A stretch of DNA of 64,000 nt from Edaphochlamys debaryana (GCA_016858145.1 JAEHOE010000103.1:409406-473405), one strand, 5' to 3'; counted from the stretch's first letter, positions 1-13,891 are shown. Numbers and translations are program-made. The notes: generated by a model not told the origin, from the sequence alone.

Positions 1-3000
1 CCACCAGGAGCAGCAACAACAGCTGGCGGGGAAGGCTGACGCCCTGGTCTAGGTGCACGAGGGCCGCACTAGGCTGGACTGTTGTAAAGTTCAGGGTAGA
101 CTTGCGAATGTTGGCGGAGAGGCCACTCAGGCGTTCTCCAAGAGAACTGGATGTTGGGCGGCCGATAGAGTTGGGTTCCAGTAGTGACGGTAGTGAAGTG
201 CGCTCCCTTGCAAGGGCGTCAGGGGCGTTAGAGGTCGCAGTCTGCTGATCAGCTGCACTTGAAGCCGCGCGCTGAAACCTGTTGGATTGTCCAGCGCCGT
301 CTGCTGAGACTAACTGCGGCAAGCTGGCACCAATGGCCGAAGCTTGCACCAGTGCCGGTGCAGATGATAATCGCTCACTGCCGTCGCAGGTGCCTCCTAC
401 TATGTAGCTCCCATGCCGGTGCGTGGATGCCGCTTCATTAACGGACCACTGACTGCGCTCCTGCTGCGAACCTTTGCTCGGTTCGTCCCGCCTCAAACGT
501 GACTGGTTAAAGAAGACGTAGCGGATGGACCAGAGCAGCATCGCCAGAATTGTCGCAAAGATGGGGGACAGGAAAGCCCACGCATACTGCGCACGTGCCT
601 GTCCGGCGCTGTCAAGTCCGCTGAAGAGGCAACTCACGGGGAAGGTAAGGGTCGCAATGCCCGTGACGGCACTCAGAGCACTGGCCATCCTTGTGATGAC
701 GTCAGGCCAGCTTAGGTTGAGGCGCGTGATGATGATGAGATACTGCAAGAGGGAGAATGAGTGTCGGAGGTTTCAGCGCCGGGACCTGCCTGTGTGAGGG
801 CCCGGCGGCGGGTGCGGCCCTAGCGGCCCCGCCCCCTTAACCCCGAAGTGGGGCACGCACAGGTTCACCCGTTGCATGCGTAGCTATTATTATTATTATT
901 ATTATAGTTTCGTCCGATGACGCTGAAATAATAGCAGCGGGGCTGTCACGACCCCACCTGCATATGCGTGATGAGGACCTGGGGAGTGCGTGGGGGCAAG
1001 CACGTGGGCGATTATGTGCTCGTCGCTGGGTGTTTGGGGGGGTCAACTGTGCATAGCACGACAGCTCCCAACCCGTGCGTACCACTCACCAATAGCCGGT
1101 CCGAAGCACTTGCGTGCCCCGTCTCAGGGCGCATGTAGTCGGTGTTGTAGATAATCCAGGCCGTGAAGAGGATAAGGGCAGTAGTAGCTACAAGCGCCAG
1201 GATGCCAAGCACCGCTGCGCCGCCTCTTGGAGGACAGCTTTTGCACTCAAACACCACAGTGAGGTAGCGACCCGGCTGGCAGGTGGCACACAGGCGGCCG
1301 CCGTACCCCGGTGCACACTGCTGCTCCATATACAACAGGGCTGAGCCGTTGTCTTGGGAGCTGGTCCCCCACAAGAGACACGGAGGCGTAGTGGAAACGC
1401 TCATGTTGGCGAGGACCTCAGCACCCGGGGGCTGGGAGGCGTACCAGGCCTGCTGGCAAGCCACGAGGCCCGCTGAGGGGGCGTCTGCAGCTGCCAGCGT
1501 GCCATTGTTGACCATCACCACGGGTCTTTGCGAGCAAGCCTCTTTGGAAAAGCAACGATGCGGTAGCGTGCTGTTGGCCTGCGGTACAGAGGGCAGGCGG
1601 ATATTACGTGACGAGGAAGGTTAAGTTGTGCTGGGAATAAAGTCGCCTCGTAAGGCTGAAAGCCCCCAAGCCATGCTGATCTGGAGGATGCAGCATGTAG
1701 GCCGCATGCACACCACACCAAGGAGAACCCTGCCTGCCCGAGGTCGCAAAGGCTTACCGCAGAGTGCCAGAAGCCCGGAAGTGGCACAACAATCGCTCCA
1801 CCAGGGCAGTAGGCGCCCGAAAGACAGGGATGACAGATGCCATCCTCTGTTATGCCCTCGAGCGAAGCCTGGCTGAAGGACGTCACAGCATTCGTACTGC
1901 TGTTGCGGGGATCGACCCAGAGGCTGAACTGGAGCGCTCGACAGGGCTGGCAACTCGTTTGGTCGGGTCGTGCGGGTGGGCCCGCTTGGATGCTGCTGCC
2001 AAGGGGGCACGGCAGCAGCTCGACCTCCAAGGACAGAGGCAAGATCTGCAAAGCAACGCGTGAGGGTAGTGAGGGGCGAGACTACTTGGTGGAGGTGGGC
2101 GCATGCGAAAGTCGTCATCATCTATCGCCCAAGGCGGCTTATGCGTACCTCGGAAATCAAAGCGCTGGTGGGATTCATAAACACGGCAGTGACATTGAGG
2201 CGATAGCCGCTTCCTGCCCAGCCTCTCAGGACAGCAACGTCCCAGGAAGCCAGCCCCAGATACAAAGGCGCAGCTCCTGTGGGCGTGCTTTGCAGCGCAC
2301 CAAAGCCGCTAGCTGTGCCAAACGACAACGACACGCTTCCTGCCTCGTGATCTGAAGGGCATACCAGTTACAGAGGACGGAGAAAGAAAGACGGGGCGGA
2401 GGGAGGATGAGTTGTACGTTTGTGAGAAGTTGAGCGCATTGCGCGCCGCTGGGTATGCGAATGGCTCACGCGTTCTGCAGCTCTTTGCAGCAGGCAGGAT
2501 GGGGAGCACGTACAGCTGTCAACTTGCCTGTAACTCTCTCCCCCACTGTGTTGACAAGCTCCGCCCTCAGCTGGCTCGCCACTCCGGGAACGAGGCGGAG
2601 GGTGGTGCCAGCCTCCAGGGTGGTTGTGTTGTCAATCATCAGGCGCATACCAGTTGGCGGGAGCGCAATGATATCGCTGATAGAGGTGTTGCGTGGGCCG
2701 CCCGCTGCTGCAGTAGTACTGCTGCAAGACTGGAGTCCAGCTGAAACGTCAGCCATTAAGGTGCTCAGCGTTTGCGTCGTCCGCTGGGTCACGAGCGCGG
2801 CGACTGCTGCATCGGTTGTTGTGTTGGGCGCAGCTACTTGCCGGGCGCAACCCACAGAGAGGGCTGAAGCCGTTGGGTCCCTGATCCAAATGGGGCGTTC
2901 CCGTCGGTTCGGAGGCACCGCCGTTCCCCGGTGGGTTGCAACAATATTGGGATTGATCCCCGCTATGGGTGCGACGTCATAAAGCACAAGCCCCCAGCAG

Positions 3001-6000
3001 CCGCGGGTCGCTGAGTCCAGAAGCGCGGCCCAAGTGCTTGCGTAGGATGCATGGCTGACACCAAGAGCTGTCAACAGCGGCACACGTGCCAGCGAGCCGT
3101 TGACCTGTTGATTGCGGCGGCAGCTGCTCAGGTCCTGTAGGGTAGCCAAGCCAGGGCCATAATCAGATGCCGTGTTGCCCTCCATGCTGCCTCGAATTAA
3201 AGCAGCTGACACCATTGTAGACAAGAAGATTGCCCCACCGTAGCCAACATAGGGCAAGGTACCTGTAAGGATGGCTCCGCTTGCATCTGCTGAGTTATTG
3301 TGCAGCTCAAAGTTGGTTAGCACAAGAACGGTTGGGTGGCTTGAGCCATGTAGCGATGCTGTCATGAAGCGCCGGATGGCGGTCAGTTGTTGCTGCTGAC
3401 CTTCGCTGCCACCACTGATGTGGAGCCCGCCACCTGCACCGGAAGCTGCCCAGTTGCTGGTCATCTGCAGTTGGTCAAGCACCGCGTACAGCACGCCCTG
3501 GATCAGGAGTCCTCCACCGCTCAAAGCGGCCGTATTGCTGGTGAAGGAGCACTTGACGAAGAAGGCCGTCTCCGCTCCGAAGACTGAGGCCCCGGCCCCA
3601 GAGGGCGCTGCGTTGTTCTCAAAGCGTGAGGCTGTGATTGCCACTGCCGCAGATGGGGAGCTGCCAACGAGCAGACCGCCACCGCCAGGGCTTAGGCTGG
3701 ATGACAAGCTTTCGCTTTCCGGGTTGCCAACGCTGTTGTTGGTGAAGAAACACCCGTCAATGATCAACCGAGGCAGTGTCACGCTTGGACCCTCTGCCTC
3801 TGCCTCTGCACCAGCTGAGGAAACCCAGGCCAGTCCTCCTCCGCCGCCTCTGGAGGCATCGTTTGAGACGAATGCCGTTTGTGATACACGAGTCGTGACG
3901 TTGGAGGTTAGCATGTGGATGAAGGCCCCACCGCCTCGACCTTTCTGAGCGGAGCAGCTCTCAAAGCGGCACGCCTCCAGGGTTATCGACCCCGACAGGG
4001 CTGCTGCCAGTCCGCCGCCATCGCCGCTAAATGTTGAGCAGTCTGCAAACGTTGTGTTCTGCACGCTGACTGTGGTACCGGTAAGAGCTGGTGGCCACGC
4101 TCCAAAGCTTGAAGTGGAGTTCAGGTACAGTGCACCGCCGCTCAAGCCCGCTGTGCTGGAACGGAACCAGGAGGCAGAGATGACCAGGCACCCAGTGGCC
4201 ATCGCAATTATCACGCTTGCCTGTTGGGCAGCAGAAAATAAAGAAGAAGCTCTTAACTTCTGGACAGATTGGGGATAGGCACGGCGCACGGCTCAAGAAC
4301 GAAACGTGTGACGCGGTACCAGTCCGTCCCTTGACAGCAAGCACCGAGGGATGAAAGCTATCGCATGAGCCCCTCACCTCAGCTGCGTCTGCCTGATTAT
4401 AAAGCAGAACGTGAAATGAGCCGCCGCGTCCAAGCGTTGCAGAGTTGTCCGCAAAAGCGCTGCGAGACACGGCCAGAATCCCGCTGAGCCCCTCAAGATG
4501 TAGGGCGCCACCATGTTGCCCGGCTCTATTGCCCGACATCTTGCAGGCTTCGATACGGCTGCCGTTAGTACCGTTACCAACAGACCGAGCTGCTATAGCA
4601 CCGCCGCTGGCACCCGCCTGGTTGCCGACGAGAGTGCTGCTGTCGACAACCAGCCGGCCAACAGGGCCCAAGGATGCAACAGCGCCACCCGCACCGCCGG
4701 CGCTATTCCAACCAAGCGTGCTGCTCCCCTCAACCAGCAATGAGTCCATGCCCTTGGCTGCGTATAGCCACCCGCCGTCTTTTGAGGCCGCGTTGTAGAG
4801 CACTTGGCTGGCGGCTGCAACGTTTACGGAGCCCATGTCGCCCACCACGGCTATTCCTCCACCAGATCCATCCGCCGCCTTATTGCTGATCATCAAGCCT
4901 CCAGAGAGGTTGAGAGCGCCAAGGTTGCCCCCGACAAAGACAGCGCCGCCCAACGATGAGGGCGTTGTGCAATTGCTGAGGCTGGCGAGGCCGCTCAAGC
5001 TGAGATCGTCTAGGTCGCCAGCTGAGCTAATGCAACCCCCGTTGCCCAGTCCTGAGCGGCTGTGGCCAATGAAGCTTTCGGAATCCATGGTGATCCGCAC
5101 AATTCTGGCAGCATAGATGACGCCGCCAGCACCCGTCGCCCTGCTCTCTGAGATACGGCTGTTGTGGCTCAGGCGGAGGAGCGTGAGCTCTGAGGCGGCG
5201 TACAGGGCCCCTCCGTTACCACCCGCCGCAGAGCTGTTGAAGACGCTGCTGTTGACCAGGCGGACACTCAGACTCTTTGCGGTCGCCATGCCCCCATCGG
5301 TCCCAGCGGTTGAGCGCACGACAGTGCTGTCCTCCATGACAAGGGTGAGACTGTCTCCTGAAGCGAAAACACCGCCGCTGGCACCAGACGAGGCGTTGTT
5401 GACGGTCACCCCTCTGAGATTGATGGTTGCGGATCCCAAGCTGTTGACGAGGCTGCCAGACGGTGCGTGGATGTCATGAAAGACTGAATCGACCACGTCC
5501 AGATCACGTATGGGGCCGCTGACCACATTGATGACGCCTTCACTGGTGTTCCGCACCGTGCAGCTCTGCATGCGAAGTGCCTGCAAGCCCGTAGTGCTGC
5601 GCACAGCTCTCTCAAAGCTTTGCAGCTGCACATTTAGCAACACAATGTTGCTCATCAATTTTTCGCAGTGTAACAGCGATCCTCCAGGAGCTGAAACCTG
5701 AAGATCTGAAATGTCAACGTCCTGCATGTCTCCACCCGATCCAAGCAGAGCCCAACCTTTGTTGCCGTACCAAGTGCCTGCCTGAATTCTTACGCTTGCA
5801 GCAGACAAGATAATCTCGAACATGCCGCCGGGTTGCACTTGCGGATTGTCCATAGTGCGGGTGACTGCATTGTTGGAAACGTTGACTTTGGTAAGGTCCA
5901 AACCGCGCAGGTCCTGACATATTAGCACGGGGGCTCTGCTGGCAAAGTTGCCAGAAACCTGGCTGTAAGCGAGCGTGATGTTCGTGCAGTTCTTTGCGGC

Positions 6001-9000
6001 TCCTGCAAAGCCTCCGTAACCGCGGTCAGCGGAGTTCTGCAAAAGGTTGCTGTTGTTTATCCATACATGAGTCAAAGACCCTTGAGTTATAAGAAAACCT
6101 CCTCCTGATCCGTCGCCACTGGTTGCACTGTTTCCAGAAATCTCAGTATTAGTAACGTACAGCCCTTGAATGTCGCCAGTGGAAGCCCAGGCACCTCCCA
6201 TACCAGCTGAACAGTTACGAATGCGGCTGTCCGCCACAATGAGTTGGTATATGCCACCATCTGAGTATAGCATGCCGCCTGCATATGAAGAAGCATTGTC
6301 CTCTATCCTGCTGTTTAGGACCTGCACGCCTGTGATTATACCACCGGCCATAGCGAGGCCGCCCCAGCCACTGGCAATGGTGGTGGCGTCTTGCGTCACC
6401 GCCTTGTTACCAAGAACGAGGCTGCCTAGAATGCGCAAGTCCCTGAGATTGCTGCCAGCCATGATCACACCGCCGCCGTCTTGAGCCCGGTTATCTTGTA
6501 AGGTGCTGCTGCTGAATGTGATGCTGGTTAGGCTGAGGCGGAAAAATCCAAACCCGCCGGCAGCCGCCCGATTGTTAGATGCTGTGCTGTTGACCAGCGT
6601 TAGGTTTGTCCCCGTGCCAGCATATATGACTCCACCACCACCACCATCCGTCGCTTCATTCCCATCCAAGAGCGCATGCGGACCAGCCACAAAGTTAAGC
6701 AGCGTGTCGTCTGTGTCCAGAACCCCGCCATATGTAGCGGAGTTGCCGTAAACTTGGGTCCCAGCTCTGAAGGTGATGTTTGACATTGGGCCACCCGAAT
6801 GAAAAACCCCGCCAGACAGGTCCGCCCTGTGTCCGCTCAGAGTGCTATTGGCGACAATCACATTGGCCAGCGAGCCGGGAACAGAAGCAAACCCGCCGGT
6901 ACCACTTTCCCCACCGTCGTCAACAGCCATATTCCCCGAGACGGCCGAGTTGGTGATGACGAGGCCATTAAGTGAGCGCGCCCCTGCTGCCAAAACACCG
7001 CCAAACGAGGCCGTGTTGTTGGACACGCGTGCTGCATTGAGGGTGACGTTGGCAATAGAGCCACGGTCCGCGTATGCCACACCCCCTGATGGTGAGCTGC
7101 CGAGGTCACCGCTGGCAGAGTTCTCGGTGACGCTGGAGCTGTCAATCAGGAAGTCAGTCAGAGAACCTGTGTTCAGGTATAGAACGCCGCCCCACGTCGC
7201 CTTGTTGGCCTGAACAGAGCTGCTGTCTGAGATTGTGCACTTCTTGATGTTGCCACTTGCGTACACCACACCGCCGCTAACGTTTGCCGTATTCCCCCAC
7301 ACACGGGAGCCGCTGATGAGCAGGCTTGTGATTGAGCCTCCGGTGGCGCACAGAACCGCGCCGAAACGGGCATAATTGCTGTTGATACGGGTCCCGGCTG
7401 CGAACGTGACGTTTACGATTGATCCATCTGATTGCAGCACGGCACCCACGTAGCCAGCGCGATTCTCGCTGAGCGTGCTGTTGATCACGATTATGTCGGC
7501 GAGGGAGCCAACCACAGATATGAACCCGCCAGTGCCTGCAGCAGCGCCGGTACCTTCGCCCAAAGCCATGTTCCCTGAGATAATCGAGTCCGTGATGGTG
7601 AGGCCAGTAAATGCGCCGAGAGCTGCGTATAAGAAACCTCCATAGACACCCGTGTTATTGGCGATTAGGGACTGGCTGATGGTGATGCTGGATATGTTTC
7701 CTTGATCAGCAGAAACGAAACCCCCTGAGCTCCCGGCATCTCCGCTGGCAGCGTTGTTGGAGACGTTCGAGCGGTTGACAAAGAAGTCAGACACGGATCC
7801 TTTTGCCAAGTAGAAAATGCCACCCCATGTGGCCCGATTGGCTTGGACGCTGCTGTCCGCCACCGTGATTCCCGTCATGTTGCCATTCGCATAGGCAAAT
7901 CCGCCGCTGGTGCTTCCCGTATTCCCCCACACACGGGAGCCGCTGATGAGCAGGTCAGTAAATGAACCCAAGCCAGAGTACAGCACGCCACCCCAACCGG
8001 CCTGATTGTGATACACACTGCTGTCCACTAGCTGAACTCTTTGAGCTCCGCCGTCCGCGGAAACTACACCGCCGCCGCTGCTGTTGGCCGTATTTCCCCA
8101 CACGCTGGAACCGCTGATGAGCATATCTGTAAGGCGGCCAGCCGCACTCAAGACGGCTCCATTGCTGCTGGTAGCTTGATTGCTGTGTACGTGGGTGCCT
8201 TGAGAAATTGTGAGCCCACGCACATCACCCGCGGCGTACAGGACCCCACCGTAGGCTCCAGAATTGTTAAAGATCCAGCTGTCTGACGCAAAGGTGACAT
8301 TAAGTAGTGTCGTCGCAGACCCGTTTGCAAAGAAGACGCCGCCGCCGCCGCCGCCGCCGCCGCCGCTGCTGTCAGCTGCTCGATTGCCGAAGATGCTCGA
8401 GTTGAGGACCAGGACGTTTGCCAGGTAGCCGGTCGACACAAAGGCGAAACCGCCGGAGCTGCCGCTTTCATCTCCTTTTGCAACGTTCTCCCAAATGTTT
8501 GAGCCGTTGACTGTCAGCCCATCGACAGAGCCGTACACATACAGCGCGCCTCCGTACATGGCCGAATTCTGACGGGCTGAGCTGTTCCCCTTGAGCGTAA
8601 AGCCCACTACGTTGCCATTCGTGTACAGTACGCCGCCACTGACCCTTGCGCTGTTGCCGTACACATCTGTTGCGCCGGATATGTTGAAGCCCGTGCAGTT
8701 CCCAGAAATGAAAAACGTACCGCCATACTGGGCTGAGTTGTTCCATACACGGCTGCCTGACGTCAGCGTGATGTCATGCACGCTGCCAGCCACATTAAAA
8801 ACGCCACCGAGATATCCAGCTGTGTTGCCGGCGATGGAGCTCGCGCCGCTGATCTCCGTGCCCTGCATGTCAGCGCCAATGTACGCTGCGCCACCCGAGC
8901 CAGTCGTAGCTGTATTGCCCGCCAAGCTGCTATTTCTGATGATGAGCCCAGATAAGGAACCGTAGGCGTAGAGCACGCCCCCATCAGCGGCCTGATTGAG

Positions 9001-11140
9001 CCTCACAGAGCTGCCGCTGATGCGCACTGAAGAGACGTTGCTGTTGCTGTAGAGCACGCCACCAGATCCCTCTACTGCTGTGTTGCCAACCACTGAGCTG
9101 CCATCAAGGGTGCTGAAGTTTATGGCATCGCCTAGCACACAAAGCGCGCCCCCGAACTGGGCTGAGTTGTGCATTAGCTCGGCGCCCGCAAGCTTGACAT
9201 CATCGACGCTGCCCTCCACATATGCATAGCCACCGGCATATGAGGCAGTGTTGTTCAGGAGGCGGGCCCCGCGAGCAGCGCTGAAGCCCAAGAGGCTGCC
9301 ACCACTCCAGAAGACTCCACCGTTTTGCCTCGCACTGTTCCATTGTACTGTGCTGGCGGTGATGGTCACATTTGATATGGATCCATAGGAGCAGGCGACG
9401 CCGCCAATGGCCTGATAGCCGTCAGCTGGAAGCTGGGCTGCCGGTGCTGCCGGGGCGTTGGCCGAAAGCGGAGGTTGTGGTGGAAAAAGCGCCGTGTTGG
9501 AGGCGACTGTGCTGCCGTTCTCCACAGCCATGCCCAACAAGCCGCCGCTGGTATGCAAGGCACCACCCCTCACAGCCGCGTTGCCTGACAGGCTGCTGTT
9601 GTAGAGGTAAACGTCCCTTATGCCACCGGCAGCCACCGATACGGCGCCGCCAGAGCCAAACCGTGCAGTGTTGTTGTCGAGAGCAGAGTCCTGAAGCCGC
9701 AGTCCTGATACTGTACCGTCCGCCACAAGCAGGGCACCGCCAGAGCCGGCGAGTGCACGGTTGCGGGAGACGGAGCTGCCGCCAATGAGGCGAAAGCAGG
9801 TGGCGTTGGCGCCCGACACGAAAACTGCACCGCCCCCCTCGGCGGCTGTGTTGCCACCAAGGCTGCTGGCATTCGTGAGGGCGATGTCCGCCGTAGCCGC
9901 TGCATCATGAGGGGCTGGAGTTGGCCCCAAAAAGACAGCCCCGCCCCACACGGCGCTGTTGTTGGCTGCAGCGGAAGCCTCCATGGCCACAAGAATCTGT
10001 GGGCAGCGGCCGGACGTAGGTAGGGCAACGACGGGTCAGTGGCTGGATGGGTCAAGTTGGGCAGGCACGTAAAAGCTGTCTTAACAATGACACACCGCTT
10101 ATAACCGCATGAAAACAAGGCCCCAGCTCACCCCGCCCCCCAATCGAAGGCACTGCTTACCTCTTGCGAGGACCCAGCTACCGACAGCGCTCCACCACAT
10201 CCGCCGGTGTTGCTAGAGAGGGCCGTGTTGTGAAGCGCCACGGCAACGGCCCCCATGCCTGACTGCCGCCCACCGGGGGTGAGAACCAGCACAGCTCCGA
10301 AGCCCAGAGCGCCAGAGGCCGCTAAGCTTGGCCCCGCCGGAGGGGCCCCCGCCGGCGGTGAGCTAATACCGACGGAGCATGACGCTCCGTAAGGCTCCGC
10401 AAACCCCCTCACGGTGTTTCCAGTGAAGTTGCTGTCCGTAATGCTTATCGCTTGGGCTGTTGGCGAGGTGGCAGGGTCAAGGGGCCGGCCGGTGCCGGCC
10501 TCGCCCCCATCCTCGCCAGAGCTTAGCAGGAGGCAGGCCCAGCCGCTCGCCCCTGTCACGTCGTGGCAGGCCATGCCCTGAACGTCAGCCCGCCGTAGGG
10601 CCCCCGCGATGCGTACCGCCCCAAACGCGGCGGCTGGGGGCGACGGGGCTGTCAGGCCCGCAAGCGTCATGTTTCGAATGGACAGCTCTGCGCAGCCCAG
10701 GACCTCCAGCAGAGGCCCGGCAGGGCTGAGCGGCATGTCGGACAGGACTGAGTCGACCAGCCGCAGGCGGGGAATACCCACGATTGTGAGACCCCAGTCC
10801 GGTAAGCCGCCGCCGCCGCCACTGGTGTTGGCGACTGGCTGGCGGAGTGAGATGCGGACGCCTGAGAGCTGAGCCCGGCCTCCTTGCCCTCCGGTGCCTC
10901 CCCCGCCGCCTGTGCTGCTGTTGTTGAGCCAGGAGTACAGCTCAGCTCCCGCCCGGACCTCCACTGAAGTATTAGAGCCCTCGGAACTGCCCCCCGCGTC
11001 TGCCCAGCAGGCGAGGCGGAAAGCTGCCGGGGGCCCTTGCGCGGCTGTCCCATTGCCGGGGGCTGCGCCCCCGCCGCCACCAAGGCTCCCGATGAGGCTG
11101 ATGCTGCAGGCCACCAGCGGCAGCGTCTCTTCCGTGCCAG
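1..11140 (-). CDS. Giant beta-helix repeat (Pmp-like) membrane protein, 3' end outside window
   Basis: A minus-strand gene whose exons join in phase: 10161-11140, 4378-9996, about 2514-4220, about 2149-2350, 1758-2045, 1090-1578 and 1-742 (open at the edge). The 5.6-kb exon is one open frame of roughly 30-35-residue units with the pattern S.V..N.A...GG..Y..G, typical of right-handed parallel beta-helices and resembling Chlamydia polymorphic outer membrane protein repeats. It is followed by a Cys-rich segment (CAPGYGGRLCATCQPG) and a hydrophobic helix in exon 1090-1578. The last exon has two more membrane-like helices and then a Ser/Ala-rich tail. Donors and acceptors are clean (GTGAGT at 1089, GTAAGC at 1757, GTGAGG at 4377, GTAAGC at 10160). 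I infer a cell-surface or secretory-pathway membrane protein with a long extracellular adhesin-like domain. The splice near 2350-2514 and the true 5' end are unresolved. More than 3,400 residues lie in the window; function unknown. Confidence 0.8.
743..1089 (-). other. Intron of the beta-helix gene with a TTA microsatellite
   Basis: This 347-base phase-0 intron separates the last two visible exons. At about 884-905 it holds an uninterrupted run of ATT/TTA trinucleotides, conspicuous in such GC-rich DNA. It has a GTGAGT donor and a CTCTTGCAG acceptor. Confidence 0.75.
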
Positions 11141-12060
11141 CTAGAGAGAGAGCAGAAAGCGAGCCTGCCCGTGGAGGGAAGACGGCTGAGTGTCAGGTAG
11201 TCAGTCCAAGGCCCTAGCAGGCATGGAGGAGCAACCCTCACAGCGTGCAGGCGTCAAGCACCGATCTGCTTTCTTGAACTAGAAACAGCATGGTTCACAA
11301 GTATATTCTCTCCCGCCAACATGCTCACCCGCAGCTAGCAGCCACGTCAAAGCAGATCTCCACAGGAACCATGCGGCAGCGCTCCAACGGCTACCAGATC
11401 TGCATGTTCATTTGGGGAGAAGCGAGCTTGACGCCCTGACCACACCTGACCGCAGATGGAGAGTACCGCATACGGCCACCGAGCATTGTTGAGCAGCATC
11501 GACCATCTCTAGGGAGGGCCTTCGGGTGCGAAGGATCCTAGGGCACGCATGTGCAAGGGTGCAGGGACGACGCGGCAGCCGCGCCCCCACCTCACTCCAC
11601 ACCAGGCTTCAACCCAGGCCCCCTCCCCCTCCTCGCCCCTCATCGTGGGCACCGCAATCTACCCCCACCCCACCCGCAGTATTAGAAAAACAGGAGGGTC
11701 TGTGCCCAAGTTTGCACTTTTCTTTCTGTTCTTGGCGAGTGGGGGGAATCCAGAACCGCCCTTTGCCCACGTGTGGACCGAAGGCATCGTGCCGACTGTG
11801 TCGCCCGACCGGCCACGCCACGCCTCGCACATTTGTATAAAGGTAAGCGCTAACCGGGCCGCTCCCCAGCCGGCCCCGCGTTCGCAGAGCTGTCGTCAAC
11901 GTGCGCGCCATTCAGAAGTTCAGCTCCGCTTCGCCCGGGCGCTCACCTCATACGAGCAAGCTGCTTTCTTCCAACTCCTTCCGCTCAGCTCGCCTCGCCT
12001 CGCAAGGCACGCGAAAGACTCCGCCAGTGCAAGCACCTCTTTCCGCTTGGTATCCTAGTG
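11141..12060 (-). promoter_or_regulatory. Unresolved 5' region of the beta-helix gene
   Basis: The first well-supported exon (10161-11140) starts at a CT-rich acceptor in phase 1, so at least one 5' exon must lie upstream. A candidate is the ATG at 11291 (minus), which opens a short hydrophobic start and reaches a GTGAGG donor near 11241, but its phase does not fit the acceptor at 11140. No other coding signal was recognised up to 12060. Confidence 0.25.
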
Positions 12061-12325
12061 TGACATACGCAGTGTAATACAAAGCCACAGCGGGAAGATT
12101 GAAATGCCCAAAGCGCTTGTACTAGAGTTGGTCGGCATCCTGCACTCTTGCAGTTCTCACACTCGCGTCCGTTGTCAGGAGTGACTGTACTCGTAGGTGG
12201 AGCGTATTATGGAGGGCAAGAAAGCAACTCGCAGTTTGGCCGGGCCCGCCACGGGCCCTCGAGGTGGTCCCAGGCCCGACACGACCCATGCACGTCGAGG
12301 CTGGAGGCGGCCGGTGTGGGGGGAC

Positions 12326-12590
12326 TTCGGGATAACGTCCTGTCATGGCACGTCTGGCACCTGCTGCAAACGATACACAACAGCCCCGCCCTCTCCCCCT
12401 CCACGTCATACGGGTGAACGAAGGCAACGAGTCACATGCCTCCGAGCGACCTGTCCGCTGTCCCCCGAGTGGGATTGCACACGACCCTCGGGCTTGCACG
12501 GGAGAAGTTTCGGGATGGCGTACTGTCCTGACAACTTTGGCAGCCGCAACCGATGCACAACAGGCACGCCGTCTCCCCCTCCACGTCATA
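12326..12590. repeat. Diverged local direct duplication
   Basis: Segments 12326-12413 and 12509-12590 share several blocks, including CGGGAT...CTGTC, GATRCACAACAG and CTCCCCCTCCACGTCATACG, with gaps between them. On the minus strand both copies stay open in the same frame (MTWRGR.R.CC.S.AA), but there is no other sign of a gene. Confidence 0.6.
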
Positions 12591-13891
12591 CGACCCCCAA
12601 GTCCTCCCAAAGAGTCCTCACCACTGCCATTCTCGTTCGCGAGCCAGTCCGCATCTTCAATCCCATGGGAACCGACCAACAATCCTTGGGGGAGGAGGCC
12701 TCGGCTCCTGGCCCCTGAGGGCCCTGACTAGCAGCCCCTGACATAGGCAAAGGCCCCTGGCGTTGTGCTGAAGCCGTCTCCGCAGTGCCAGCATGAACTC
12801 TCGCACCTTACCTACTGGCCCTGTCGCTCGACAAGCAGTTGCGGATATCATCCCGCCAGGGCGCCTTTCGCCGAATCTATCAGAGCGAGGTTCCACAGAA
12901 CGTGTTCTGCTTCGTTTCCGCATCCCTGATCAGCCTGATAGGCTAGGATTGGCCCCGAAAGATTGCGGGCCGCAGGCGGGGCGGGCGTGCCTCCTCCCCC
13001 CTACCTGCCGCATCATTGCCCGCTGGTCACCTCTCTCACTGAAAGACAATGCTTGGGGGGGGGAGAAAGACCAAGTAAGGTGATGCAGCTTTTGCTGAAC
13101 TGGGGACGACAGGGGACCCCCGCGGATGAAGCCCACACAGTGTGGGCCCCCACCCCCGGGTGTGGGCCCGGCGGGTGTGCGGCCCGGGGGTCCCTAGCGC
13201 TGACGTGTGCAGCGCATGCAGCGTAGTCCGGTCTGTCCGGACACCGACCGGCCCGGCGGTGCGGACCTGACTGACTCCACGCAAGCCAATAGCGCACACA
13301 CCGGTAGCTCCCAAACCCCGACTTGCTAGGCCACAAGGTTCGTGTCCGCTGCGCCATATGTACGCCCAGCAACCGGCCGGCACCTAGGCGCAACATTGCT
13401 GCCGTCACGCAAGAACCCGCATCCCCCGCATGCCATCCTCCCACACCCGCGTACGGTGGCCATCTATCCTTGAAGCCAAATGTAAGATTCATCGGCCCAG
13501 TGCTGAAGGCCAGGCAGGGGACGCTGGGGGACGCGGAGGGCACGCGCAGCTCCGGGCCCCAGTCACCTTGCGGCCATGGCAACATCAAGCAGGGTGCGTG
13601 GCGTAGGGGTGCGGCGAGGGGTGCGGCGGCGGGTCCCGGGTGCGTCCCGGCCACTCGTATGGAAGGAAGTCCGACTGTTACTGCGATTGCCAAGTAACAG
13701 AACCAGAGCGCCCCGAGAAGTTTGAGCTCTAAAGCTAGTGGGCCGACATGCGCATCTGGCGACGACCTCGGGCCGCCGGCAACTTGCGATGCTCACGTCA
13801 GAGCGGCACGTTTGATGCGCGTATGAGCTGTGGTGGGCTTCGGGAGCCTGCGGCTGCGTGATGAAGGGCGACAATGCGGGCCAGGGTGGGC

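Noticed and set aside
8336..8366. GCC trinucleotide run as a regulatory microsatellite
   Set aside because: It lies in the coding exon and encodes a poly-Gly stretch in the beta-helix protein; similar runs are common in this genome's genes.
12122..12682. A 186-codon minus-strand ORF
   Set aside because: No start context, domain or splice support; it is explained by the diverged duplication. Kept only as a finding.
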